Source: Rhizobium sp. 18065 | Lineage (GTDB): Bacteria; Pseudomonadota; Alphaproteobacteria; Rhizobiales; Rhizobiaceae | Assembly: GCF_902706095.1 (NCBI RefSeq) | Contig: NZ_CACSJP010000004.1 | Location: forward strand, 310,001 to 374,000 | Direction: 5' to 3' | DNA: 64,000 nucleotides | Shown here: piece by piece, positions 25,053 through 33,344 of the stretch | Numbering within the stretch: the stretch's first letter is position 1 | Layout of the letters: each line of letters opens with the position of its first letter | Position numbers and translations under genes: made by a program | The notes under the pieces: model-generated | Told to the model about the DNA's origin: nothing | The model's database searches: none | The model's input: only the letters and a program-made list of their open reading frames with translations

Positions 25053-25610
25053 ATGGCGAAAAAGGACAAAAGCGACAAGGATCGCGGTGACAAGAGCGAG
25101 AAGAAGAAGGGATCGAAGAAGAAAGATTTTTCCCAGCCCGGTCTGCTCGCCGCCTCCGTCACCCAGGTTGCGCGCGCGATGCGCACGCGGCTGTCGCATG
25201 GTCTTGCCGATAGCGGGCTTTACGCCGGACAGGACGGTGTCGTGCAACTGCTTGCCCAGGATGACGGGTTGACGCCGGGAATGCTGGCGCAGAAGCTGGG
25301 GGTCAAGGCGCCGACGATGACCAGGACGATCGGGCGCATGGAGGCACAGGGCTTCGTCACGCGCCAGGCGGACGAACGCGACGCGCGGCTGACCAAGGTC
25401 TACCTGACGGAAGAGGGGCGCAGCAGCGTCGAGCGGATCGCGCTTGCGGCCGCCGATTGCGAGCAGCAGGCCACAATCGGTCTGTCGGCCAAGGAGATCA
25501 AATCGCTGATCAAGCTTTTGATCCAGGTTGAAGCCAATCTGTCTGAAAAGGCCGGCACTTTGCGTCCGAGCGCAGAACTCACTGCCGGACCTGGCGAAGA
25601 TGAAGATTGA
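25053..25610 (+). CDS. MarR-family transcriptional regulator with Lys-rich N-terminal tail
   Basis: 185 residues from ATG 25053 (GGGAG 6 bp upstream). Residues 2-25 are almost only Lys, Asp, Ser, Glu and Gly (begins AKKDKSDKDRGDKSEKKKG), an unusual charged tail for the family. The MarR domain follows: dimer helix QVARAMRTRLSHGLADSGL, recognition helix LAQKLGVKAPTMTRTIGRMEAQGFV and wing RQADERDARLTKVYLTEEG. The C-terminus is acidic. It is divergent from the creatininase gene and 78 bp before a LacI-type regulator gene. Confidence 0.88.
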   Translation: MAKKDKSDKDRGDKSEKKKGSKKKDFSQPGLLAASVTQVARAMRTRLSHGLADSGLYAGQDGVVQLLAQDDGLTPGMLAQKLGVKAPTMTRTIGRMEAQGFVTRQADERDARLTKVYLTEEGRSSVERIALAAADCEQQATIGLSAKEIKSLIKLLIQVEANLSEKAGTLRPSAELTAGPGEDED

Positions 25611-25626
25611 AAAGACGATTTCAATT

Positions 25627-25645
25627 GTTTAATTAAACGGTTTAA
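25627..25645. promoter_or_regulatory. overlapping palindromes upstream of the LacI-type gene (probable operator)
   Basis: GTTTAATTAAAC (25627-25638) is a perfect 12-bp palindrome. It overlaps TTAAAC-G-GTTTAA (25633-25645), a perfect inverted repeat about a single G. The second resembles the short A/T-ended operators centred on CG that LacI/GalR proteins use. They lie about 45-60 bp before the GTG start, so autoregulation is likely. Confidence 0.55.
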
Positions 25646-25688
25646 GTCCGCGGAAGCGGCGCTTCTGGTTTGCTGCGAGGGAGGATAC

Positions 25689-26705
25689 GTGGCTCAAAAG
25701 GTGAAGCTTTCAACGATTGCCGAGAGCCTTGGGCTATCGACGGCGACCATTTCCCTTGCCCTGCGCGACAGTCCGTTGGTGGCTGTCGATACACGCGAGA
25801 AGATCAAGGAACAGGCCCGAACGCTCGGCTATATCTACAATCGTCGCGCCGCCAGCCTGCGCACGTCTCGATCCGGCATCATTGGCGTCGTGGTGCATGA
25901 CATCATGAACCCTTTCTACGGCGAAATCCTGAAAGCCATCGAGACCGAACTCGACCGAAGCCGCCATACCTTCATTCTGTCCAACCACTACGATTCCGTC
26001 GACAAGCAACGCATGTTCATCGAAACCCTGCTGCAGCTTGGCGGCGATGGCGTGATCATGTCGCCGGCGATCGGCACGCCGCCGGAAGATGTCCAGCTTG
26101 CCGAAAACAACGGCATGCCGGCGATCTTCGTGGCGCGTTCGATGGAAGGCGTCGATGTGCCGATCTATCGCGGCGACGATACCTACGGCATCTCGCTTGC
26201 AACCAACCATCTGATCGGGCTCGGCCATCGCCACATCGCGATGATCGGCGGCACGGACCAAACCTCGACGGGGCGCGACCGTTACCAGGGGTATGTCAAC
26301 GCGTTGCGCAAGGCAGGCATCGAGGTCGATACCAGCCTTCGCATCCCCGGTCCGCGCACCAAGCAGGGTGGTTTCGAAGCGGCTGTACATTTCCTGTCAC
26401 TGCCGCAGAAGCCGACGGCTGCCGTGTGCTGGAACGATCTGGTCGCGATCGGCCTGATGAACGGCATTTCGCGCGCAGGACTGATCCCCGGCCAGGATAT
26501 TTCGGTGACCGGCTATGACGATCTCGAGGAAGCCTCGATCGCCACGCCTTCGCTGACAACGGTCTGGAACGGCCAGGCGGAAGTCGGGCGGCTTGCCGCC
26601 CGCGCACTGCTCGACAAGCTGGCCGGCAGCCATGAGCCGGACGGCATTCACCTGATCAAGCCGGAGATGCGGATCCGTCAATCGACCGCACCCATTCGTC
26701 GCTGA
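25689..26705 (+). CDS. LacI-family transcriptional regulator
   Basis: 338 residues, GTG start at 25689 with GGGAGG 5 bp upstream. The DNA-binding part VKLSTIAESLGLSTATISLALRD is the LacI helix-turn-helix, followed by the hinge RRAASLRTSRSG. The sugar-binding-protein-like core starts at GIIGVVVHDIMNPFYGEI and includes HRHIAMIGG, AVCWNDLVAIGLM and DISVTGYDDLEEASIATPSLTTV cut into usual strands. It likely controls the 2-hydroxyacid dehydrogenase gene 19 bp downstream and itself. The effector is unknown. Confidence 0.92.
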   Translation: MAQKVKLSTIAESLGLSTATISLALRDSPLVAVDTREKIKEQARTLGYIYNRRAASLRTSRSGIIGVVVHDIMNPFYGEILKAIETELDRSRHTFILSNHYDSVDKQRMFIETLLQLGGDGVIMSPAIGTPPEDVQLAENNGMPAIFVARSMEGVDVPIYRGDDTYGISLATNHLIGLGHRHIAMIGGTDQTSTGRDRYQGYVNALRKAGIEVDTSLRIPGPRTKQGGFEAAVHFLSLPQKPTAAVCWNDLVAIGLMNGISRAGLIPGQDISVTGYDDLEEASIATPSLTTVWNGQAEVGRLAARALLDKLAGSHEPDGIHLIKPEMRIRQSTAPIRR

Positions 26706-26724
26706 TCGAGCCAAGGAGATTACC

Positions 26725-27687
26725 ATGAGCGCCGAGCGCATTACCGTCCTCATCCCGGGACGCATTCACCCGCGCGCCCGCGCACGTCTTGCCGAACGCT
26801 TCGAACTTCTGGAGATAGCCAGTGCGGACCAGCCCGGCCTGACGCAAGCGCAGGCCGCGAAGGTTGTCGGTGCCGCCGTTTCGGGCCGGTTCCCGGCCAC
26901 CCTGATCGAGATTTTGCCCAATCTCAAGGTGATCGCGAGCTTCGGCGTCGGCTATGATGGTGTGGATGTGCAGGCTGCTGCGGCTCGTGGCATTGTCGTG
27001 ACCAATACACCGGACGTGCTGAATGATGAAGTGGCCGATACGGCGATTGCGCTTCTGCTCAATACGGTGCGGCGCCTGCCGGCGGCGGAAAACTACCTGC
27101 GCGCCGGTCGCTGGGTGCCGGAAGGTCCGTTTGCCCTGTCGCCGCTGTCGCTGAAAGGTCGCCATGTCGGCATTCATGGGTTGGGGCGTATCGGCTTGGA
27201 GATCGCTGCCCGGCTGGAGCCGTTCAAGGTGACGATCAGCTACCACACGCGCCGGCCGCGCAGCGATGTTTCCTATGGCTATCACGATACACTTCTGGGT
27301 CTGGCGTTGGCCGTCGATACCCTGATCTCGATCGTTCCGAAGACGCCGGAAACCATCGGCGCGATCAATGCCGACGTGCTGAAAGCGCTGGGACCGAATG
27401 GTGTTCTGATCAATGTCGGGCGTGGCACCACCGTGGACGAGCCGGCTTTGATCTCCGCGCTGCAAGACGGGACGATTGCGGCTGCCGGTCTCGATGTCTT
27501 TGCCGAGGAGCCGAAGGTTCCGGCAGGGTTGCTCGATCTGGAGAATGTCTCCCTGCTGCCGCATGTCGCATCGGCTTCCATTCCGACCCGCAATGCGATG
27601 GCCGATCTGGTGGTCGACAACCTGCTGGCCTGGTTCGATACGGGAAGGCCGTTGACGCCTGTGCCCGAGACGCCGCTCACGTCCTGA
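26725..27687 (+). CDS. D-2-hydroxyacid dehydrogenase (glyoxylate/hydroxypyruvate reductase-like)
   Basis: 320 residues, start with AAGGAG upstream, 19 bp after the LacI gene. NAD(P)-binding motif GIHGLGRIGLE (about residues 152-162), substrate FGVGYDGVD, and the catalytic triad Arg (INVGRGTTVDE), Glu (FAEEPKVP) and His (LLPHVAS). Position H in HVA and the T/S-T/R pattern after GxGxxG (SYHTRRPR) suggest NADP preference. It probably reduces glyoxylate, hydroxypyruvate or another 2-keto acid in sugar-acid use. The LacI regulator upstream is consistent with catabolic induction. Confidence 0.9.
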   Translation: MSAERITVLIPGRIHPRARARLAERFELLEIASADQPGLTQAQAAKVVGAAVSGRFPATLIEILPNLKVIASFGVGYDGVDVQAAAARGIVVTNTPDVLNDEVADTAIALLLNTVRRLPAAENYLRAGRWVPEGPFALSPLSLKGRHVGIHGLGRIGLEIAARLEPFKVTISYHTRRPRSDVSYGYHDTLLGLALAVDTLISIVPKTPETIGAINADVLKALGPNGVLINVGRGTTVDEPALISALQDGTIAAAGLDVFAEEPKVPAGLLDLENVSLLPHVASASIPTRNAMADLVVDNLLAWFDTGRPLTPVPETPLTS

Positions 27688-27784
27688 TTAGCGTCATTGG
27701 CAGGGCGTGATTCATCCAGCCTTCCGCAAGCTTCGGGGCGCATGTTTTCAGATGAGACATGCGGCTCCGACCTAGGAGGCTCTG

Positions 27785-28252
27785 ATGAAGGCATATGCTT
27801 TTTTGCTGACGGCAAGTGTTGGCTTCGCCAGTCTTGGTTTCCTGGGTCTGGCGCAGTCGCATGGCGACGACCCGGCCAACGGCGCAGAACTGGCCGATCC
27901 GATCATTTCGGGAACGATCCCGGTTCGACCGTCGATCATGTCGGCGAGCAACATGCACGCTTCGCCACCGGCGATCTTTTCCATTTCGAACTTCGACAGG
28001 CAGACGGTCTGTCTGGTCGAGCGTGGCGCGACATTGACCAGTCGCAGCCGCGGATTTTTCGCGCCACCGGATTGTGACAGTGTCTGGCCAGGGCTGGCAC
28101 AGGTGGAAAACTGGACGCAGAACGATGACGGCACGGTGACGCTGACAAATGGCAACGGCGCCCTGGTGCTGACGCTGGTGCGCAGCAAGAGTTTTTCCTA
28201 TGAGGTCGCCGATCCGGCCGGTGTCGATATCGCGCTGCTGATGCTGCCGTAA
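27785..28252 (+). CDS. AprI/Inh-type metalloprotease inhibitor domain protein
   Basis: 155 residues with a signal peptide (MKAYAFLLTASVGFASLGFLGLA) and ribosome site AGGAGG. A linker to about residue 60 is followed by a small beta-barrel pattern: ISNFDRQTVCLVERG, FFAPPDCDSVWPGLAQVENWTQ, DDGTVTLTNGNGALVLTL. C76 and C99 would form the single disulfide of the Inh/AprI/Omp19-like fold. Relatives block secreted serralysin-type proteases in the periplasm. No protease gene is near, and similarity is by pattern only. Confidence 0.65.
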   Translation: MKAYAFLLTASVGFASLGFLGLAQSHGDDPANGAELADPIISGTIPVRPSIMSASNMHASPPAIFSISNFDRQTVCLVERGATLTSRSRGFFAPPDCDSVWPGLAQVENWTQNDDGTVTLTNGNGALVLTLVRSKSFSYEVADPAGVDIALLMLP

Positions 28253-28258
28253 CGGCTC

Positions 28259-29011
28259 TCAGCCGCGCGCGGCGACATAGGCTCTGACGGCATCGCCGAA
28301 GGCCTCGAACAAGGCCCGCGACGGCTTGTCGGTTTCGGCCCAATATTCCGGGTGCCATTGCACGCCGATGGCAAAACCCTTGGCATCGATCACCGATACG
28401 GCCTCGATCGTTCCGTCTTCAGCCAGCGCTTCCACCTGCAGTCGCGGTGCGGTCCTGGAGATCGCCTGACGGTGCAGCGAATTGACCGGAACCGGACCGG
28501 CGCCGAGATAGCGCGCAATGCACGAGCCTTCGGCAATGATCACGTCCTGGCGGATGCTGTACATGATATCGCGGTCGGCATGCTGTGGCTTGCGGTGGTC
28601 CCACATGCCCGGCTGCTCCTGGATTTCCGAGGCGAGTGTGCCGCCCATGGCGACGTTGAGTTCCTGAATGCCGCGGCAGATCGCCAGCAGCGGAATGCCG
28701 CGATCGATCGCGCGCCGGATCAATGGCAGGGTGGTTGCATCGCGTGCCGGGTCGAAGGGGCCGTCGGCCTCGGTTGCCACGGCGCCGTAGAGCGACGGGT
28801 GGACATTGGTTGCCGATCCCGAAACGATTACGCCATCGACACGATCAAGGATCGCATCGGTATCATTGCCCTCTTCGAACGCCGGAATGATGAAGGACAT
28901 GACATCGGCGACCTTCAATGCGGCGCTGACATACTGGTTCTGTGCGGCATGCCAGTTCGCTCCATCGAATTGGCGGATATCGGCGGGAATGGCAATAATC
29001 GGCTTCGGCAT
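28259..29011 (-). CDS. gamma-glutamyl-gamma-aminobutyrate hydrolase-like (PuuD, peptidase C26)
   Basis: 250 residues from MPKPIIAIPAD at 29011 (GGAG 7 bp upstream). Class I glutamine amidotransferase fold: DGVIVSGSATNVHPSLYG, nucleophile C112 in LLAICRGIQELNVA, and H220/E222 in QWHPEYW. VNSLHRQAI is typical of PuuD. PuuD frees GABA from gamma-glutamyl-GABA in putrescine breakdown. The rest of the puu pathway is not in the window, so related gamma-glutamyl compounds remain possible. Its stop converges on the Inh-like gene, 6 bp away. Confidence 0.85.
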   Translation of the reverse strand: MPKPIIAIPADIRQFDGANWHAAQNQYVSAALKVADVMSFIIPAFEEGNDTDAILDRVDGVIVSGSATNVHPSLYGAVATEADGPFDPARDATTLPLIRRAIDRGIPLLAICRGIQELNVAMGGTLASEIQEQPGMWDHRKPQHADRDIMYSIRQDVIIAEGSCIARYLGAGPVPVNSLHRQAISRTAPRLQVEALAEDGTIEAVSVIDAKGFAIGVQWHPEYWAETDKPSRALFEAFGDAVRAYVAARG

Positions 29012-30424
<1,413 letters not shown>

Positions 30425-30458
30425 TCGCTGCCGCAGGGCTGAATATGCATAAAAGTCA

Positions 30459-30490
30459 GGCCCCGGAGTTACCGCTCCGGGGCCTTTTCT
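30459..30490 (+). terminator. terminator after the TRAP binding-protein gene
   Basis: GGCCCCGGAG-TTACCG-CTCCGGGGCC, a perfect 10-bp stem followed by TTTTCT, 34 bp after the stop. Confidence 0.88.
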
Positions 30491-30521
30491 ATTTGCGTTT
30501 TGCGCTGTCATTGCTGAAACG

Positions 30522-30550
30522 AAAAACCCCGATCTGACGATCGGGGTTTT
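30522..30550. terminator. bidirectional terminator between convergent TRAP genes
   Basis: AAAACCCCGATC-TGAC-GATCGGGGTTTT is a perfect 12-bp stem whose A/T ends give T-runs on both strands. It lies 21 bp after the stop of dctM on the minus strand. Confidence 0.9.
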
Positions 30551-30571
30551 GTCTGCTCAGGTATGCCGTGG

Positions 30572-32392
30572 CTACTTGATGACCGGCGGCTGGCTGAGAT
30601 CGATTGCAGGGGCCGGAACGACCGGGGCTGCACCGGATGGTGCGGGCGCCTGCCCAGGCAGGCCGTTGTCACCGAGCGGCGGGAGGCCGAAATTCGGCTG
30701 CGGCGTTGCGCCATTGTCGCTTCCGAGTGGCGGAAGGCCAAAGTTCGGCTGTGTCGAACCACCATTGTCCAGTCCGGAATTGGGGATCTGAATTTGGATC
30801 GTGTCACCATTCGGCACTGCCTGATCTCCCTTGTAGTGCATGACCAGTCCGGGGAAGGCGATGACGACCAAGATCATGATGAACTGGATGATGATATAGG
30901 GCACGACACCCTTGTAGATATCCAGCGTCTTGATGCCTTCGCGCATCTGTCCCGTGACCTTGTCCTTCCACCGGCCCTCGGGCGCGACCGAGCGCAGGTA
31001 GAACAGGGAGAAGCCGAACGGCGGAGTCAGGAACGATGTCTGCAGGTTGATACCGAGAATGATGCCGAACCAGACAAGGTCAATCCCGTGGCTCTGGGCG
31101 ACCGGTGCCAGAAGCGGCACCATGATGAAGGCGATCTCGAAGAAATCGAGGAAGCAGCCGAGGATGAAGATGATGATCGTGACGGCGATCAGGAAGCCAT
31201 ATTCGCCGCCGGGCAGCGCCAGCATCAGGTCTTCGATCCAGACATTGCCGTTGATGCCGTAGAAGGTCAGGCCGAAGACGCGCGCGCCGATCAGGATCAT
31301 CATGACGAAAGCCGAAAGGCGCGTGGTGGCATCCAGGGCATTCTTCAGGATTGCGATCGACATGCGGCGCTTGGCCGTTGCGATGATCAAGGCGCCTGCC
31401 GCGCCCATCGCGCCGCCTTCGGTCGGCGTGGCGATGCCGAGGAAGATGGTTCCGAGGACGAGGAAGATCAGGGCGAGCGGCGGGATCATCACGATCACCA
31501 CTTCCTGCGCCAGACGGGAAATAATGTTGAGGTTGTAAGCCTTGTTGGCGAGAGCAAAGACATAGACGGTGATGACGCTGAAGCTCAATGCCGCGACCAG
31601 TTGCCATTCCGGGCTGGCAATGCTGGTAAACAGCACTTCATGGCCGAGGAAATAGAGGCCGGCGCCAATCGCGATCATGACGAAAAGCGAGGTGACGCCA
31701 TCGCCAAGCGTGCGCGCCTCCTTGGGAAGTGCGGGGGCCCATTCGGGTTTGAACAGGGTGACGAGGAAGATGTAGGTGCAATAGGCACCGATGATCATCA
31801 GGGCCGGATAGAGTGCGCCGACATACATGTCCCCGACGGAGCGGCCGAGCTGGTCGGCCATGACGATCAGGACGAGCGATGGCGGCACGATCTGGGCCAG
31901 CGTTCCCGACGCTGCGATCGTTCCCGACACCAGGGGGCCGTTGTATTTGTAGCGCAGCATGATCGGCAGCGAGATCAGGCCCATGGCCATGACGGAGGCC
32001 GCTACCACGCCCGTGGTTGCTCCGAGCAGCGCGCCGACAAGGATGACCGCGTAGGCCAGGCCGCCGCGGACCGGTCCGAAGAGCTGGCCGATCGTATCGA
32101 GCAGATCCTCGGCCATGCGGGATCGTTCAAGGATAATACCCATCAGCGTGAAGAACGGGATCGACAGCAGCGTGTCGTTGTACATGACCCCGTAGATGCG
32201 TTCGGGGTGGGATTGCAGCAGCGGCCAGAACAGGCGGATTTCGGAGGAGAAGACCGACAGTTCGACGCCGATGGCAAAATAGATCAGTCCGCCGGCTGCG
32301 AGCGTGAAGGCGACAGGATAGCCAAGCAGCAACAGCGCCATGACGCTGGTGAACATGATCGGGGCAAGGTTGTGGGCAATCAGGTCGATCAT
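30572..32392 (-). CDS. dctM: TRAP transporter large permease subunit DctM with unusual C-terminal tail
   Basis: 606 residues from MIDLIAHNLAP at 32392, one base after the dctQ stop (TAACATG). About 12-14 membrane helices. DctM-type motifs include SIPFFTLMGIILERS, GATTGVVAASVMAMG, SGTLAQIVPPSLVLIV, TPTEGGAMGAAGALI and LDFFEIAFIMVPLLAPV. After the last helix (GLVMHYK, about 530) there is a tail of some 75 residues, Pro/Gly/Asn-rich, with two copies of QPNFGLPPLG. This tail is not part of the normal DctM. Partner: dctQ upstream; the binding protein is the convergent gene at 29318. Confidence 0.92.
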   Translation of the reverse strand: MIDLIAHNLAPIMFTSVMALLLLGYPVAFTLAAGGLIYFAIGVELSVFSSEIRLFWPLLQSHPERIYGVMYNDTLLSIPFFTLMGIILERSRMAEDLLDTIGQLFGPVRGGLAYAVILVGALLGATTGVVAASVMAMGLISLPIMLRYKYNGPLVSGTIAASGTLAQIVPPSLVLIVMADQLGRSVGDMYVGALYPALMIIGAYCTYIFLVTLFKPEWAPALPKEARTLGDGVTSLFVMIAIGAGLYFLGHEVLFTSIASPEWQLVAALSFSVITVYVFALANKAYNLNIISRLAQEVVIVMIPPLALIFLVLGTIFLGIATPTEGGAMGAAGALIIATAKRRMSIAILKNALDATTRLSAFVMMILIGARVFGLTFYGINGNVWIEDLMLALPGGEYGFLIAVTIIIFILGCFLDFFEIAFIMVPLLAPVAQSHGIDLVWFGIILGINLQTSFLTPPFGFSLFYLRSVAPEGRWKDKVTGQMREGIKTLDIYKGVVPYIIIQFIMILVVIAFPGLVMHYKGDQAVPNGDTIQIQIPNSGLDNGGSTQPNFGLPPLGSDNGATPQPNFGLPPLGDNGLPGQAPAPSGAAPVVPAPAIDLSQPPVIK

Positions 32393-32393
32393 G

Positions 32394-32945
32394 TTACTGC
32401 TCCAGCTCCTGATTGACATCTGCGGCGTTGGGCTTTGCCTTCAGGTGACCGCTGAGGATTGCAGCCCGCTTGATGATCTCGGACACGGCCTGGGCCGTCA
32501 GCAGGATGAAACCGACCAGGACGGCAGCCTTGGCAGGCCAGATGATCAGGCCACCGGCGCTCGAGGACATCTCGCCCGACCAGAATGAATTCCAGAACCA
32601 CGGCCAGGCAAGCCAGGCCATCAGGAAAGCGAAGGGCACAAGGAAGATCGTATGCAGGATCAGGTCGATCCAGTCGCGTGTCCTCTGGCTCCAGGAGCTG
32701 GAGAGAACATCGATGCGGATATGTTCGTTTTCCAGAAGTGCATAGGCAGCACCGAGCATGAAGACGGTACCGTACAGATACCACTGCAGTTCAAGCCAGG
32801 CGTTTGACGAAACATCAAACAGCTTGCGGACGACGGCGTTGCCGGCGCTGATCAGAACTGCAGCCAGCAGCAACCATGAAACCGAGCGCCCGATGGCCCC
32901 GTTGATCGCGTCGATCAGCCGGGTGATGGCCAACAAGAATGTCAT
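32394..32945 (-). CDS. dctQ: TRAP transporter small permease subunit DctQ
   Basis: 183 residues from MTFLLAIT at 32945 (GGGAGAG 8 bp upstream). Four membrane helices; the motifs NAVVRKLFDVSSNAWLELQWYLY and NEHIRIDVL are diagnostic for DctQ of the larger, TakQ-like group. It precedes dctM by one base. Together they form the inner-membrane part of a sodium-driven importer for keto or other carboxylic acids. Confidence 0.92.
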   Translation of the reverse strand: MTFLLAITRLIDAINGAIGRSVSWLLLAAVLISAGNAVVRKLFDVSSNAWLELQWYLYGTVFMLGAAYALLENEHIRIDVLSSSWSQRTRDWIDLILHTIFLVPFAFLMAWLAWPWFWNSFWSGEMSSSAGGLIIWPAKAAVLVGFILLTAQAVSEIIKRAAILSGHLKAKPNAADVNQELEQ

Positions 32946-33344
32946 AGCAAATCTCTCCCTAGACGTACTTCGTCCATAGAACATGCGCCAAGGGCACGCA
33001 ACCGGGACCCCCTGCATTGCAGTGGGACGCGTACTAAAGTCCTATGTCTTTCGATGTATGGGCCGCTCGATTGTCGGCTCCGGCAAGCTGCACTCGGTCT
33101 GCACTCAAGGCGCGAAATGGCACTTGAACAATTTTAACATTTCCGGTTCCCTGACTTTAACAGGTTCTGCGTTAGCCATTTGCCTGCACGTCCAGCAGGG
33201 CAGGGTCTGCCGGTCTATGTTCTTCGCTTTATTGTTTTGTTTCCGGCACATGATGCATCCTCGCTGTTTAGGCGACCTGTAAGACACATGAAAGAGATCT
33301 TGGTTGTCCAGTGAGATTCGACGTCTAGCTTGCCTGGAGGGCAG
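32946..33344. other. intergenic region between dctQ and the degenerate GGDEF-EAL gene
   Basis: 399 bp between divergent genes. It is less GC-rich in its second half (about 33120-33260) and holds runs such as TTTATTGTTTTGTTT. I saw no good ORF, strong hairpin or operator. The promoters for both genes must be here. Confidence 0.4.

Noticed and set aside
30563..32416. 617-residue open frame on the plus strand opposite dctM
   Set aside because: Antisense shadow of a GC-rich gene: composition is Asp/Gln/Arg/His-rich, with no domain motif. dctM on the other strand has clear family motifs.
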